From Deltaproteobacteria bacterium (lineage in GTDB: Bacteria; UBA10199; JACPAL01; JACOUP01): a stretch of 7,357 nt of DNA. The stretch covers positions 1 to 7,357 of the forward strand of contig JAUSKE010000168.1 in the NCBI GenBank assembly GCA_030649435.1, read 5' to 3'. Of the stretch, positions 6,451 through 7,357 are shown piece after piece. Within the stretch, counting starts at the first letter, position 1; each line of letters opens with the position of its first letter. The position numbers were made by a program, and so were the translations under genes. Under the pieces are notes generated by a model. The model was not told where the DNA came from. It saw only the letters and a program-made list of their open reading frames with translations, and searched no databases.

Positions 6451-6941
6451 ACGATTTGAAAGACCTCTATCAGGAAGTGATTCTGGACCACAACAAGCGG
6501 CCACGGAATTTTTGCAAACTACAGCAGGCCAACCACCATGCTGAAGGCTACAACCCGCTCTGCGGCGATCATATCGACATTTACCTCCAGATGGAGGGGG
6601 ACCTCATCAAGGATATCAGTTTTGAGGGGTCCGGCTGTGCGATCTCTAAAGCCTCCGCCTCTCTGATGACCGACACGCTCAAGGGGAAAACGAGGGAAAA
6701 GGCAGAGACGCTCTTTGACGGATTTCACCAAATGGTGACTGGTGGGACCGGCCCCGCTGGCAAAGAGATTCCCCAGGAGATGGGAAAGCTCGCTGTCTTT
6801 TCAGGGGTTCGTGAATTCCCGGCCCGTGTGAAATGCGCCTCCCTGGCCTGGCACACATTCCATGCCGCCCTTGAAAATAGGCACGAAGCAGTTTCGACCG
6901 AAGAGGAGGATCTTAATGGAAAGCCCGCTCAACAATCCTGA
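6447..6941 (+). CDS. sufU: Sulfur relay protein SufU
   Basis: A 164-residue IscU-fold protein of the SufU type. In Firmicutes SufU is a zinc-dependent partner of SufS that takes over its persulfide, doing the job SufE does in E. coli. Seen: LYQEVILDHNKRPRN (7-21), NPLCGD with Cys39 and Asp41, GSGCAIS with Cys64, and VKCASLAWHTF with Cys130. These are the four expected metal ligands (Bacillus subtilis Cys41, Asp43, Cys66, Cys128). The insert between the second and third cysteine, and the absence of the LPPVK motif bound by HscA in IscU, set it apart from IscU. The last 18 or so residues (from about 147) form an acidic, polar tail beyond the Bacillus protein length of about 147. This tail contains the sufT ribosome binding site and start. 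The ATG overlaps the sufS stop as ATGA. No sufE is present here. Confidence 0.95.
   Translation: MNDLKDLYQEVILDHNKRPRNFCKLQQANHHAEGYNPLCGDHIDIYLQMEGDLIKDISFEGSGCAISKASASLMTDTLKGKTREKAETLFDGFHQMVTGGTGPAGKEIPQEMGKLAVFSGVREFPARVKCASLAWHTFHAALENRHEAVSTEEEDLNGKPAQQS
6904..6910 (+). promoter_or_regulatory. Ribosome binding site that sets the sufT start
   Basis: AGGAGGA lies 5 bases before the ATG at 6916, inside the 3' end of sufU. It decides for that ATG over the longer in-frame reading from 6862, whose first 18 residues look unlike the family. Confidence 0.8.
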
Positions 6942-7242
6942 CGATATCAAGACGAACATCGTCGAAATCTTGAAGACCTGCTACGACCCGGAGATCCCGG
7001 TCAACATCTACGAATTGGGGCTCATCTATAATATTGATGTCGGTCCAACCGGGGCCGTAGAACTGTCAATGACACTCACCTCCCCCGCCTGCCCCGTCGC
7101 TGGAAGCCTGCCACCCGATGTGGAGAATAAGGTCAAATCAGTCCCCGGCGTGACGGCTGCCAAAGTCACCGTCGTTTGGGACCCTCCCTGGAAACCGGAG
7201 ATGATGAGCGAAGCGGCCAGATTGCAATTGGGGATGCTGTAA
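6916..7242 (+). CDS. sufT: SUF-associated Fe-S assembly factor SufT (MIP18/DUF59 family)
   Basis: A 108-residue single-domain MIP18/DUF59 protein, cytoplasmic. SufT homologues assist maturation of Fe-S proteins, probably at cluster delivery; the exact chemistry is unsettled. Seen: CYDPEIPVNIYELGLIYNI (22-40), the family hallmark DPE-P-VNI-LGL-Y; LTSPACPVAG with the conserved Cys59 (54-63); PGVTAAKVTVVWDPPWKP (77-94); and the C-terminal MSEAARLQLGM (97-107), typical of the SUF-linked subgroup. Length fits the family (about 100). It starts inside sufU with a 26-base overlap in a different frame and is the last gene of the operon. No hairpin plus T-run follows it. Mrp/ApbC-type fusion is excluded because the ORF ends after the domain. 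Confidence 0.93.
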   Translation: MESPLNNPDDIKTNIVEILKTCYDPEIPVNIYELGLIYNIDVGPTGAVELSMTLTSPACPVAGSLPPDVENKVKSVPGVTAAKVTVVWDPPWKPEMMSEAARLQLGML

Positions 7243-7262
7243 ATTCCGTGGGCCAGGATGAA

Positions 7263-7357
7263 TCACTTGACATCAATCACGACATAATCGACGCCAAGGC
7301 TATGTAAAGCATCGATGATCTCTTCGTGATGTTGGACTCCGAAGGTCATGATGCCGC
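7263..7357 (-). CDS. C-terminal end of an unrecognised protein, cut by the window edge
   Basis: On the minus strand a frame stays open from the right edge to a TGA at 7263-7265, giving at least 30 codons. The last residues read GIMTFGVQHHEEII then DALHSLGVDYVVIDVK: an amphipathic helix followed by a beta-strand, with no implausible residues. This looks like the end of a small alpha/beta domain, but I do not recognise the family. It converges on sufT, with 20 bases between the two stop codons. The start and most of the gene lie outside the window, so the call rests only on the look of the translation. Confidence 0.5.
   Translation of the reverse strand, partial: GIMTFGVQHHEEIIDALHSLGVDYVVIDVK

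Noticed and set aside
6862..6915. Longer sufT reading from 6862
   Set aside because: The added residues do not look like the family, and AGGAGGA correctly spaced before 6916 marks the true start.
1..7357. CRISPR array, insertion sequence or prophage attachment site
   Set aside because: I saw no spaced direct repeats, transposase or integrase, or duplicated tRNA 3' end in the window.

Overview
The window reads as a bacterial chromosome segment of moderate GC with tightly packed genes. It holds one tRNA gene, a histidinol-phosphate aminotransferase gene, and a complete SUF iron-sulfur cluster assembly operon led by its own Rrf2-family regulator. Gene content (an IscR-like Rrf2 regulator followed by sufB, sufC, sufD, sufS, sufU and sufT) resembles SUF operons of Deltaproteobacteria-like and related Gram-negative lineages. 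This placement is an inference from gene order and protein style only. No gene looks like a phage, plasmid or transposon gene.

Layout, left to right. Positions 1-54 are an AT-rich leader with no gene I can support. A complete tRNA-Asp(GUC) with encoded CCA occupies 55-131, and its flanks can pair to extend the acceptor stem. hisC (159-1208) follows on the same strand, 27 bases behind the tRNA, and contains a terminator-like hairpin inside its coding sequence. The 60-base gap at 1209-1268 carries a consensus-like sigma-70 promoter overlapped by a palindrome that matches the E. coli IscR type 1 site in register. Then come rrf2/iscR-like (1269-1682), sufB (1699-3141), sufC (3156-3926), sufD (3923-5233), sufS (5230-6450), sufU (6447-6941) and sufT (6916-7242), all on the + strand with gaps of at most 16 bases. 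Three junctions are ATGA overlaps, and sufT starts inside sufU. The right edge (7263-7357) holds the C-terminal end of an unrecognised minus-strand gene converging on sufT.

How the genes work together. SufS removes sulfur from cysteine as a persulfide. SufU, which replaces SufE here, is expected to relay it. The SufB-SufC-SufD scaffold ATPase assembles the cluster, and SufT, a MIP18/DUF59 protein, is expected to help in maturation or delivery to clients. The Rrf2 protein has three cysteines placed to bind an Fe-S cluster, so it probably senses cluster status and represses its own operon through the site at 1240-1264. The system itself is a known one; nothing here amounts to a wholly new system. 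The points worth a second look are the operator/promoter arrangement, the likely fourth ligand of the regulator, the hairpin in hisC, the extended tRNA stem, and the SufU tail that hosts the sufT start.
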